Assembly: GCA_007449985.2 (NCBI GenBank)
Contig: VIIQ02000619.1
Coordinates: forward strand, 1-64,000
Direction: 5' to 3'
Origin: Desmodesmus armatus
Lineage: Eukaryota > Chlorophyta > Chlorophyceae > Sphaeropleales > Scenedesmaceae
Length of the DNA stretch: 64,000 nucleotides
Part shown: piece by piece, positions 33,279 through 44,800 of the stretch
Position numbering within the stretch: the stretch's first letter is position 1
Layout of the letters: each line of letters opens with the position of its first letter
Notes under the pieces: model-generated
What the model saw: only the letters and a program-made list of their open reading frames with translations
Database searches by the model: none
Told to the model about the DNA's origin: nothing
Position numbers and translations under genes: made by a program

Positions 33279-36186
33279 TCAGCAATCTGACAGCTCAGAC
33301 TGCCTGTCAGTTGCTGCCTGCCAGATCCTGCACGTGTTGTCTTTCGAGCCAGTGATGATGGAGCTCCCCTCATAGTTGAAGGCACAGCTGAACACCTCAT
33401 CAGTGTGGCCCGCAAGGACCTGCAAGCAATCCCCAGTCTCCGCATCCCACAACCTGCAGGTCTGGTCATTGCTGGCCGTGAGGATTCGCGTCCCCTGTGG
33501 CACATGACGCACACAGCATGCGGTCAGCTGCTGCTCCAGCACTGCATCTGGACTCTCAACACTCATGAGCAATTGGCCAGGACAACCAGAAACCTGACAG
33601 TTGGGCTGCTGACCCTCTTACCTGCGGGTTGAATGAGACCTTGCTAATCTCCCCATCATGGCCTGACAAGGTTGCCAAGCAGCTGCCCGTCAGCGTGTTG
33701 TATAGCCTGCACAGCACAGATCAGCATGCGATCAACAGCCAGCACACGGCATGACGGCAGCAGTCAGCGCAGCATCAGGGTGAGCGAAACCGCAGTGATG
33801 CAGGTATTGCGCTGAGGCAGAGAGCGGCTGTGCAGTTGAACTGCAAAAAGTCAACTTAGTCGTCGTGCGGTGCAAAGTGCATCGGCTTCCTGGTTGTGGT
33901 TGCCTGCCTGGTGACCCTGTCTCACCTAGCTGTCCCATCTGCGCTGGCACTGACGAAACTGCTGCCTGTCGTGTTGAAAGCGACATCCAGCACCTCATCT
34001 GTGTGGCCAGTCTTGACTGACAGGCAGCGGCCGCTGCGTACCTCCCACAACCGCGCGGACGCGTCTATGGACCCGCTCAGGACCAGGTTGCCTGCACATG
34101 TCAGCGGTGAGAGAGGGAAGAATGAGGTTTGCTGATGTCGTTGGAGCGTACTACGCTGACAACGGTTGTCAGCTGGACCATACAAATTGCAGGCTGCTGC
34201 GCATGCCCGGGACATTGTGCCGTCCATGCCTGCAGCTGCAGACTGCCGCCACAGCCTGCTGCGCACACCATAGACATGCCACAGTCACCACCATGCAACA
34301 AGCGCTCATGCCATCACAGGTGCCAATGCCAGTGCCAGCCTGTCACGGCTGTGGTCGCACAGCGCTGCTCAGCGACGGTTGCTTGCCTGAGTAGTTGAAC
34401 ACTGTGCTGCTGACCTCGCCCCGATGTCCTGACAGCACATGCACGCACTGCCCACTCCGCACATCCCACAGCCTGCTGTCATGGTCAAAGCTGCCGGTTG
34501 CCACAAGGTCACCGCTGTTGCTGAAGCACACCGAAACAATTTCCGCTGTGTGGCCTGTGAGTGACAGCAGCTCTGCGCCCTTCTCAACATCCCAAAGCTA
34601 CGGGCATGACAGCACATGACAGCACATGGCATCCTGGTAATCAGCAGCCTTGAGTGCTCCTTTGTGCAGAGCAAAATATTGTGTCGTACAAAGCTGTTTG
34701 CTGGCCAACAATAAATCACAGGGAGGTGCCGCTGGTTTGGTGAGACGTGCTGTAGTATGTTGAGTCAACATCTACACTAGCAGTTGGCCCCTTCAACAAT
34801 GGTCCAACCCACCTTAGCTGTGTGGTCCATGGACCCTGTGGCCAGGATTGTGGACTGCGGGTTGAAGTTGAGGCACACGATCTCCATTTCATGACCTGCA
34901 TGCAGGACAAAACACAAGCAACCTGCTTGCATACCCTCAGCACGGCCTGCCAGAATCCTCCTTGTCTTCCGCTTGCCAGCTGCTGTTAAGCCTGGTACTG
35001 GTGGCATGCACTGCACTGGCACTAATAGGTGACCGTCAGCCAAGTATAAGACTCACCCCTGAGTTGATAGCAGCAGTCCCCTGTGTTGGTATCCCACAGT
35101 CTGGCTGTCTTGTCAAAGCTGCCAGTGGCCACCTTATCACCATACGGGTTGTTGAATGCGATGGCATACACCTGAAGCACAATTGCAGAACATAGGCCAC
35201 CACCAAGTGAGTTGTGCAGCTTCCTGTGTTACAGTATGTGTGCTGCACTCTACTGCATTGCTCTAACGGAGAGCATTACACCTGCTGCATGGCCATGGCA
35301 GTCACAGCTTGACCACCAAGGCATACGTAGAGACGGTCTATCACAAATCAGCTGCTCACCACATTCTTGTGACCTTCCAGTGTGTGTAGCTCCTCTCCTG
35401 TTTGGGTGTCCCACACCTAGACATGAAACAAACACAGAAACAGCAAGTGCATGGACACCAACCTGATGCAGGCACTCAGGCAAACTGGCCAGTCTGGCGG
35501 GCTGCCGCATGTCAAGGGCAAGCCAGCGTGCTGCTCCTGCCAGTCCCTGCTCAGCACACCTTGCATGTCCTGTCATAGCTGCCTGTGATGAACCTGTCGC
35601 CAGCCTTATTGTAGGCGCAGTTTGTCAGGGGCAGGACGTGCGCTCGCAACACCTGCAGTAGTCATCAGGGGGCAGCTCCTAAGCAGCAGCACTTTCAGAC
35701 TGCCAGCATGCACAACCAGGTCAGGCAGGTCTGCTGCTGCAGGTGTGTGTGCCACACTGTGGCTAGTAGCCGCAGCATCCTGAGTTCTTTAAGCCCTGCC
35801 AGGCCCCTCCCAGGGCACACCTTGGAGAGGTCAAAATGTGAAGGCTGTGGCTCCTGCTGCTTGTCTATCAGACGCCGCAGCAGCTGGCGGAGCAGCGGCC
35901 TGCTGTCGTCCATGAGCGGCTCCTGGCTTATGATCGTGCTGATCATCACCTGCAGTCCATGCCAGCTTGCTTCAAGCGAGAGTCACAGGCTGCATGGACC
36001 AGCTTGAGCAGTGGGGACAGCCAAGAGAGGACACAGCACTCAATCACTTACCTCCAAGTCCGTGTCAGCATTCAGGTCTAGCAGGTCTATAGGCTTCTGC
36101 TTCATGCAGCCGTTGATGCTGTACTGCAGTATGATGCCTGGCGGGAAGTACCGCAGCAGCAGCTTCTTGAGCTTTGCTGCGCCCAT
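33279..36186 (-). CDS. ODA16: ODA16/DAW1 outer-arm dynein assembly and transport factor
   Basis: WD-repeat adaptor that links outer-arm dynein to the intraflagellar transport train for delivery into cilia. Ten exons, phases all consistent: 36186-36052 (ATG), 35949-35821, 35652-35560, 35416-35360, 35171-35057, 34895-34813, 34597-34387, 34091-33926, 33706-33622 and 33494-33279 (TGA). The product is 429 residues. The N-terminal region [19 protein letters not shown] with [14 protein letters not shown] is characteristic of ODA16. WD units follow, including [90 protein letters not shown] and [13 protein letters not shown]. The intron after 34387 has a GC donor (CAG|GCAAGC). No frameshifts. It indicates that the organism makes motile flagella. 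Confidence 0.97.
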
Positions 36187-37100
36187 GTTGTGCCTGCTGT
36201 GTTGTGCCTGCTGCTGTCCTGCTGCTGCGAGCAGACCTACAGCTGCACTGCTACCGCATCATGCCAGCACCCAGCCAGGCAGACCGCTTGACGAACAAAT
36301 TAATTATACAGGTGTAGCTAACAGAAGCAATCAAGACAAAGGGCTAGCGAGAGGAAGAGCCCGCCAGAACACCCTGCCCCTGCTGCTGGGGATGCTTGTG
36401 AAGCGCAAATTCAATAAGATTTTAGAGACCAAGACGTCTGTGAGTGTTATCACGTGAGCAACGGAGTCTGTGGGCCTGCCAGCTGACACACTGTCAAACT
36501 GATCGTGCAACTGATCGATACAAAGCTGCCCACACGTTACTCTAGCTCTCTTGAGTTGTTACTGTATGATTTGTCGGCCCCAAGTGGCTCCAGTTTTCAC
36601 AGCGGCAGTTAATCTTGTAACAGTTATACTGGGCGAAGAAGGAAGGAAGGTGCTCTATCACATCAGAGCATCTGACCATCAACGGTGTTTGCTAAAGGCG
36701 GATGGTCAGCCTGTTTCCAGGTGCTGCACTGCAAACCGCGGATCCAGCCTGTTTTCTTTGTCATCCATGACTGGATCGCAAAAAGCACATCTTACTGTGT
36801 TATCATGGTTGGTGCAGTGATAGGCGTCCTCTTTGGCAAGGGAGGGGTGCACCTGCAGTAGATGGTGCCTCTGCTGAATGCTGATGGCCTGGGAGCCCAT
36901 CACTTTGCCTTCAGGGGGCCAGATGCTACCAACGTGACGGTTGGGAGGTGCTTCAGTGCCCTTCAGCACGTGCAGGTACGCCTTGTCATGCTGGGGTGAC
37001 CCCCACCCCCTGCTGGGCAATACGGACTTGCTCTGTGTAATGGGTTGGGCGGCCTGTGTGTATGCACATAACCAGGACACAACATGCTCTATGTGAATGT
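36187..37100. other. Intergenic region with one exon-like stretch
   Basis: Lies between the ODA16 start (minus) and the OPR-like start (plus). About 36862-36974 on the plus strand is open and codon-like (GLGAHHFAFRGPDATNVTVG), and is followed by CAG|GTACGC, a good donor. It may be an upstream exon of the OPR-like gene or of an unrecognised gene. The rest shows nothing recognisable. Confidence 0.4.
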
Positions 37101-39353
37101 ATGCAGAGCCAGTCAAGCCTTGCCAGGCCAAGGTCGGTGAGCAATGCAGCTACTACTGGGCACAACACCAGCACGGCAGCATCAAGCCACGTGCAGGGTC
37201 ATCACCGAGGGCCGCACATGGTGCTCGTCGCCCCGGCCGGCACAGCAGCAGGCACCCTTGAGCAGCAACACAGCCTGCAACGACAGCAATGGCAACAGCA
37301 GCAGCAGGAGCGGTCCTGGCAGCAGCCCAGCACAGCTTGGCATGCTGGCCTTCAGGATGCAGCCACTGAGCGCAGGCGGCAGCAGCAGCAGCAGCAGCCT
37401 CAGCAACAGCAGCAGCAGCACTGTGAGGTCGATTCCCACCATTCAGGCACACTCCAAGAGAGTGGTGCACTGCAGCATCAGTCGGCACACAGTGCAGCAC
37501 CTGTAGGCGGCAACGGCAAGCATGCTGCTTCCCCTGTCCAAGCAGTAGCGCAGCAGGCAGCGTCGTCCAGCACCTTGTTGCGCAGGAGCCCTGGAAGCAG
37601 CAGCAGCAGAAGCACAAGCAGCAACGCGCAGGAGCGCGTGATATCCACCTGCATCAAGCAATGCAGCAGCTGGCAGCAGGTAGGCGTGACCACTCACCCA
37701 TTTGCAGCAGTGGGGTCAGCTCACATGATGTGGGTGTGTTACATCGAGCATGATGGTCGCTGGTGTGCTGAATTGCCACTGTACACTTTGCTGTGCATGT
37801 GTTTGTCATGGTTCTAGCATGGCACCCACAAGCAGTTCAGGATCTACTGGCACACCGACTCCAATCTCCTGTGCCTGCCTCTCGTTGCACCTGCCGCTGC
37901 TCAGGTGGATGCTGTCGTGCGTGAGTACGGGCCTGCCTTCAACATCATCCACGTCAGTGCTGCCATCACTCACCTGGCTCAGCTCTCACAGCGCCCAGCA
38001 GCCGCCAGCCAGCAGCAGCAGCAGCAGCTGCTGCAGCTGCCAGCTGACAACGAGCAGCAGGTCTTGGGCCTGCGGCTGATCACCACGCAGATGGAGCAGC
38101 AGCACAGCCAGCTGCAGCAGCAGCTTGCAGACTCCGGGCTCCAACAGCAGCAGCAGCAGCAGCAGCACGGGATGCAGCCTGGCGATGACAGTCTGCCGCA
38201 GGCAGCAAGGAGTAGGCAGCAGCAACAGCAGCAACAGCAGCAAGAGTTGGTGGGGAGGCTGCTGCAGCAGGCGGTCACCATGCTGCAGCACGCCAGCTCC
38301 CGCCAGGTGGCCAACATCCTGTGGGCGGTGTCTGTCCTGCAGAAAGCGCCAAGCAGTAGCAGCAGCAGTGACTGCTCCCCTGCAGTAGCAGGCTACATAG
38401 ACCTGATAGCTGCGCGGGCTGCTCAGCTGTTTGGCTCTGCTGAGGCGCAGCACCTCTCAAACATGGCTCTTGCTGTTGCCAAGCTGCAGTTGCCTGTGAG
38501 CCAACAGTGGCTGCACCAGCTTCTAGCTGCGTGGCTACAGCTTGTGAGGCAGCAGCAGCAGCAGCAGCAGCAGCAGGATGTGGCTGGCAGCAACAGCAGC
38601 AGCAGCGATGGCAGTTATTGTGTACTACATGTGGGGTCCAACAGCAGCACGGTCGTCTCCAGCAGCAACGGAAGTGCTGCCAGTAGCATAGGGCAGCCAG
38701 ACCCCAGCCAGTCCACGCAGGTGCATGCAGGTAGCCAGCCGAGTGTGTCAGCAGCAGCAGCAGGTTCCAGTGCTGCTGAAAAAGCAGCAGGTAGTAGCAG
38801 TACAGCAGGCAAGTCATGCCCTGCTCCCACAGGGCCACCTCTCATCAGTCCTCAGGCCAGCTGCAACCTGCTGTGGGCCCTGGTGCAGCTGCAGCAGCAG
38901 CTGCCACAGGGCTGGTTGCAGGAGGTGGTAGGGGCTGCAGCACCCCAGCTCCCCTCCTGGCCCGCTAAGAGTGTGGCCCTTTTCATGTGGGCATGCGCCC
39001 GCTTGGGGTACAGCCTACACAGTACAACAGCACTACGAGCAGCCGTGGGTGTCTCTGGTGTACAGCATCAGGGCGGCAGTGCTGTTGGTGTGGCAGCACC
39101 AGTCAGCAGCAGCCAGTACGGTCACCATCAGACAGCAGTAGCAGCGGGGATGTTGGCAGCGTTGCAGCAGCACGCGCCAGCCTTCAGCAGCCGGGACTTG
39201 TCGCAAGCCTTATGGGCAGCAGCAGTGATGGGCCTGCAGGTTCCAGATGCCTGCCTGCAGCTGCTGCTGACAGCTGGCGTTCACCACCAGCTGCGGCAGC
39301 TGCAGCAACACCCACCCTACCAGTCTGGGCTGCAGCAAGGGCCTGCTAGCTCC

Positions 39354-39390
<37 letters not shown>

Positions 39391-40111
39391 GGCAGGGCAA
39401 TGCAAGCCATGTGCCAGGGCAGCGGCAGGCAGCAGCAGCAGGGCAGCAGGCCAGGGCGGACGTGTGCCACAGCGTGTCTGTGCTGCTGTGGTCTGTCAGC
39501 CAGCTGGTTCAGGGCTCACGGGAGCGGCCGCCTGCTGGCCTGCTGCAGCCGTGGCAGGCTGCACTGAGCGCACATGCTGCTGTTGCACCTGCACAGTCCC
39601 TGGGTGTAGCTGCTTGGGGCGCAGCGCAGCTGGGGTTGACACCCGCCTGCCAGCAGCTGCTGCTGCAGCTTCTGCAGGCCGCAGCACACAAAAAGCAAGG
39701 GGTGACACGAGCACAGCAGCTGCAGCAGCAACCTAGCAACAGCAGTGCCTTCAGCATCAGCACGCCGCCAGGGCAGGGGCTGGACGGTGCATCTGCTGCT
39801 GCAGTGCTGTGGGCCGCCGCGCGCTGCATCATGCAGGCCCAGCAGCAGCAGCACCGTCAGCAGGCAGCAGTGCAGGTCTCCAGCACATTGTCCCACCAGA
39901 AGCGGCAGCAGCAGCAGCAGGGCAGGCCACATGCATGGGGCTCTTCTGGCATCATAGGTGGCAGGCAGGCAGCTGCTCAGATTGCTACTGTTGCTCGTCA
40001 AGCTGCAGCTGCACCAGCACACAAGCCTCATCAATTAGGCTGGGCCAGGGGCCTGCATCAGGGAGTGAAGGCAGCTGCTACAACCCTGGCACTGCATCTC
40101 ACGGTGCCAAC

Positions 40112-40149
<38 letters not shown>

Positions 40150-41360
40150 TGCAGCAGACGTGTGATGTGCGTGCTGCCGTCCCTGTGCTGTCTGCATGGC
40201 AGTTGGCGCTGGTGCTGTGGTCCTGCTCTGTCATGCAGCTGCAGTTGCCAACCCTGTGGTGGCAGGAGCGCTTGGCATACCTGCTGGCTATCCTGCAGCA
40301 GCAGCAGCAGCAGCATGCGGAGAAACAACAACAGCAGCAGCGGGGGCAGGCGCAGCCAGCTGCGCAGCACTGCCGTGAGCGTGCTCAGGCCCTCGCAGTG
40401 GCTGTGTGGGCGCTGGGTCGGGCGCGTGTGCGGGTGCCAGCAGCTCAGGTGCAGCAACTGCAGGCGGCCAGCTTGGAGTACCTTGAGCAGCAGCAGCACC
40501 AGCAGCATCAGGTGTTGAGCCAGCAAGGGCTTGTCTTGCTGCTGCTAGGTTTCACAAGGCTGGCCACAGTTGCAGCGGCACAGCTGCCGCCCAAGAGCCC
40601 TGAGCAGCGGGCTCGTGAGCAGAAGGGCTACCGGCTGCTCAGGCAGAAGCTGCAGCTGCGCACACGACCTGGCCGCAAGAAACGGCAACAGCAGAAACAG
40701 CTGCAGCAGCAGCAGGCAGTTCTGCAGCAGCAGAGCTGTTCCGCAGACGTACACTCTGCGAGCAGCTCAAGCAGCAGCAGCAGCAGCGGCTGCGTACACC
40801 CGGCGCGCAAGGCACGCCATCGGCAACAGCAGCAGCCGCCAGGTTTGGGTCAAGCAGCACGCCGGCACGCCTGGTGGCGCCGCCACCTCCAGCAGCAGCG
40901 GGCCTGTGCTGTCATGCGCCGGCACATGTGGCAGCGGCAGCGCCATGGCTGGGTAGCTGCGGCAGGCCTGCGAGCATCATGGCTGCAGTCCTACTGCGCT
41001 GCCTGCGGCCCGATGGTGCAGGACATGGGTCGTGACAGCCTGGTGGCTGTGCTGTGGGCGCTGGGGCGGTTGAGGTTCCACCCTGGCAGAGCCTTCATGG
41101 CTGCAGCTCAGCAGCGGGTGGGGCAGCTGCTGCCAGGGATGGGGCCGCGGCACATCTCGCTGCTGCTGTGGTCCCTGGCGCGCTTGGGCAGCGTGCCAGA
41201 TCGGCAGCTGATGGACGCGCTGATGCATGCGTGGGAGATGCAGCTGGCTTATGCTGGTACGGCCGACATGCAGCAGGCTGGGTGGGCTCACAGGCAGCTA
41301 CAGCTGCAGATGCAAGTTCAGCGGGCCGTGCACATGCACCAGCAGCAGCAGGGTTCGTAG
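37101..41360 (+). CDS. Glutamine-rich OPR-like organellar RNA-binding protein
   Basis: Two exons, 37101-37679 and 37905-41360 (TAG), joined in phase, giving about 1344 residues. The ATG at 37101 gives a plausible organelle-targeting N-terminus (MQSQSSLARPRSVSNAATT); an ATG at 37062 is also in frame. The intron separates ISTCIKQCSSWQQ from VDAVVREYGPAFNIIHVSAA, a typical OPR-family start region. More than ten helical repeats follow with the octotricopeptide/FASTK signature: NILWAVSVLQK, NLLWALVQLQQQLPQGWLQ, ALWAAAVMGLQVPDACLQ, LVLWSCSVMQLQLPTLWWQ, AVAVWALGRARVRVPA, VAVLWALGRLRFHPG and LLLWSLARLGSVPD. Poly-Gln and poly-Ala tracts separate them. No C-terminal RAP domain is seen. The family acts in chloroplast and mitochondrial RNA stability, processing and translation; the target is unknown. 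TGTAA lies at 41404, 45 bases after the stop. Confidence 0.88.
40113..40148 (+). repeat. CAG trinucleotide run (poly-Gln)
   Basis: About 12 consecutive CAG codons inside the OPR-like gene. Similar but shorter or interrupted tracts lie at about 37372-37422, 38144-38166, 38221-38245 and 38552-38574. A GCT tract encoding poly-Ala lies at about 39355-39386. Confidence 0.9.
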
Positions 41361-41867
41361 TCAGCGGTTGCGAAAGGGCTGATGATACGCGGGATATGAC
41401 AGTGTGTAACTGTTTTCGAGGCACTACACCTGTGTATTGCCGCTCCTAAGTGCGATCTGTGTCCCGAAGGTTGCCGCATTCATCAAAGCTGGTCTTACTT
41501 TGGTTATTGGACGGGCAAAGGCCAGCCAGTGCCGTCACATCAGACACTTGACCAGCTGAACCATTGTTATCTCGGACGAACGACCTGCTATCTTTGTGTG
41601 ATCATCGGGATCTTGAAAGAAGCTCTTCACGATTGCACCAGCTCAGCCTGGCTATGAGACGTATGAGGTTCCAACCTTGTCGGGCGTTGCCGAAACGATC
41701 CACCATCTGAGGCCAACCAGCGCCGCATACATCCACTGATATATCCCTGCTGTTCTTACACAGCAGAATCAGCTCAGCGGGCAGCTTCAGGGTGCTGGGG
41801 CAGGCCGTTTGCAGATACAGCAGATATCACCACATAGTGCATCACACCACACAGCATCATCAACGCC
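41361..41867. other. Intergenic region
   Basis: 3' UTR of the OPR-like gene (TGTAA at 41404-41408) and the promoter of the esterase gene. No other feature recognised. Confidence 0.5.
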
Positions 41868-44800
41868 ATGTGGTCTAGCAAGTCTTCCTGCAAGCTCTCT
41901 GCAGGACAAGACAGCAGGCATGCAGGCTGTTCTGCGGTTGTGGGCAGGGCCAGCCTGAACCTCGCACGGACACCCTGGTCCAGCAACATGAGGCGAAGGC
42001 TCCCACCAACAACTGTCGTGCAGGCCTTGGCAGCAACAATGCCTTTTATGGACGGTTTCTTCCAGACTGACCTCTGGGAGGTGAGCAGAAGAGGGATCAG
42101 GCCGTTTGTAGAAACTTGCCAAATGCGCAGTTGGTTGCATTCGTCCCTGCCAGGCTGGACACAGCTGATGCCTTGTTCTGCGATCAACAAATCAGCACTG
42201 CATGCTTTAGCCCATGGCTCTTCCCGCACCAGTTTGTTGCTGCTTTTGACTGGTTATGGTGTGTGCCCTGCTGTTCTGGTGTGCAGCTTGGGACATCAGT
42301 CGCCGCTGCTGCTGGGTCCTTGGGGCGCCCCTCAGCCCCACCCGCAACAGGGCCAGGCAGGAAGCAAGAGGGACAGCAGCAACAGCAGCCTGCCATACCC
42401 CTTCCCTGGCGCCTGCTGAGCAGCACCCCCCTTGCTGGTGGCGTCCTGCACGTGGTGCAGTGGGAGGGGCCCAGGAACATACGTGTCTGGCTGCCACCAG
42501 GTGTGCAGGTTGTCAGAGGGAGATGCAGTGCCAGGCATTCAGCGTTGGTCAAGAAGAGGGCCGTGTGTGGCCTCTTAGCCAACACACCAGTCACACCAGA
42601 CACTGCCAACTGCCCCAGCAGCAGCAGTCTCCACGTCCCCATCGTGTGCAGGTTGTACGCATTGAACCAAGCGCTGCAGTTCCACCAATTAGCAACGGGC
42701 AAAACATCATCACAGCTTCAGTCAGGCAGTTGCAGGCAATGCCAGCTCTCCATGGCCCACATTGGACCGTGCTGCTGCTGCCTCGCCGCCAGCAACCCTC
42801 CAACAGTCTGTCACGCACCCATGAACAATGATTGGCTCAGTCCTCAGTGGGGAGGCTGCACCCCCCCCCCCCCACCACCCTCCCAATCCAGTCCACCGCT
42901 GCATGTTTGCCTTCTTCTCTCCAAGCACATGTCGATGACTATGCGTCTGTGTGTGTTTTGTGGTCGTCCGCCTGCTCCTTCCAGGCCACAACAAGGATGA
43001 GGCCCGCAACCACCCCTACCCAGTCCTCTACTGCAACGATGGCCAGAACATGTTTGGTGACTGCGCCACGCTGTCAGGCAACAGCTGGCGTGTAGCTCAC
43101 ACTGCAGCTGAGCTGATTCAGTCAGGGCGGCTGCCTCCCTTCATGGTGGTGGGCCTGGACCATGCAGGACCCCTGCGCTCACTGGAGTACACACCCTACA
43201 CACCCGGCACAGGACCAGGGGGATTCAGGTGTGCAGCAGCAGCCATTTTCGCTGCACAGCAGATGGGTCTGCTTGGCCAAGCTAGCCATAAGCAGGTGCA
43301 CACCCAAGTGGGCAACTGCCATCGGTGGTTTGCCCCACCAGCAGCCCAGCGACAGCAGCTGCAGCTTGAAAAGTCGAGGTTACTCACAGAGACAAGGCAT
43401 GCAGCAGGCTAGGCATGTTCTGCAGTTGCTTGCTTTGTCAACCCCACCACAGCAGCACCTTTTTCTGATGCTGCAGTTGCCTAGCAACAGTGCTGTTCCA
43501 TGATGGGCACTGGCACACGTACGGTCTCAAGGCAGCAGCAGCTCTGGGGTCGCCCCCCCCCCTGGTTTTTTGGCTGCTTCCTGTTCAAGGTCTCAAGACT
43601 GACAGTGCCCTTCCTATCACAACCACAGCTTACTGGTGTATCTCAACGTTTCAGCCAAAAGCTTTTGCCAACATTGGAGATGTGTGCGTATGTCCTGTCA
43701 TGCTGCAGGTCTGATGCTGCGCAGTGGCCAGGTGGTGGTGTGGCAGCATACCTAGCCCGCATCCAGCAGGAGGTGCTGCCCTGGGTGGCTCGTGAGTACG
43801 GGGCCTCACTTAACCCTGACGACCTGGCCCTGGCTGGCAGCAGCTTTGGTGGGGTGGCGACCCTGGCCGCCGGCATGTCGGGTGGGGGTCAGGGGGGCCG
43901 TTGCGCCTTTGGAGCGCTGCTGGTTGAGAGCCCCAGCATGTGGATTGCTGACGAGGCTTTCCTCAAGGTGGGTGGGGGCCCTCAGGAGGGGGGGTGCTCT
44001 AGTTGGGGTGAACTGGTAAAGCATAGTGGTGCATGTGGCTTTGGGCATCCCTTGGGAACCATAGGGTCACCATAGGGTCACCATAGGGTCCCCAACGCAA
44101 TCTCAGGGTTCTTGAACTTGACTTGATTTTAATAAGGCCGGGCCAAGCCGCTGCCACCGCACGTCGAGCTCCCAACCAAGCATCCTCCCTCCCAACCTGC
44201 AGGACGTCACCTCCCACTCTGGCGCCTGGCCCCAGCGCGTGTACCTCGGCATGGGCGGCAAGGAGTACTCAGGGGTGCGTCGAGGCCGCGGCCGCGAGCA
44301 CGACGCCCACTTCCCCCGCTACCTCAAGTCCCTCTACGCCTCTCTGACAGAGCAGGGCCTGGGCCCCGACCGCCTGGCCTGGACCTACGACCCCGCTGCT
44401 GCACACACAGAGTCGGCTTGGGCTGAGCGGCTGCCAGAGGCGCTGTCTTTTGTGGGTCAGGGGTGGTGGGACAGCTGGGCACGCAAGCAGGGGGCCGCTG
44501 GGCAGGCGCTGTGCACATCGCCTGGTCAGCTGTGTGCTGGTGAGGAGGGCCAGCTGCTGTTCTTCAACAGGATGACCAGCAGCACCCTGGCACGCCTCCC
44601 TCAGGTGAGATCATGACAGTCATGTGTGTGGAGACAGAAGACAGAAGCTTTCAATCTGTCTGTGTGGTGCCCAACAGGAGCAGCATATAGTTTCGGAAGC
44701 GGCCAGCATCAAACAGCCAACCACACATGTTTGCGCATGATGTCTGGCCTACCCATCTGCAGGCTGGTCGGTCCTGATGATATGAGTCATTCGGGAGACG

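Noticed and set aside
37153..41424. Antisense open frames rich in Leu/Cys or Ala over the OPR-like gene
   Set aside because: They are reverse-frame readings of CAG/CTG repeats. The sense frame is long, contains OPR-like repeats and joins across an intron in phase.
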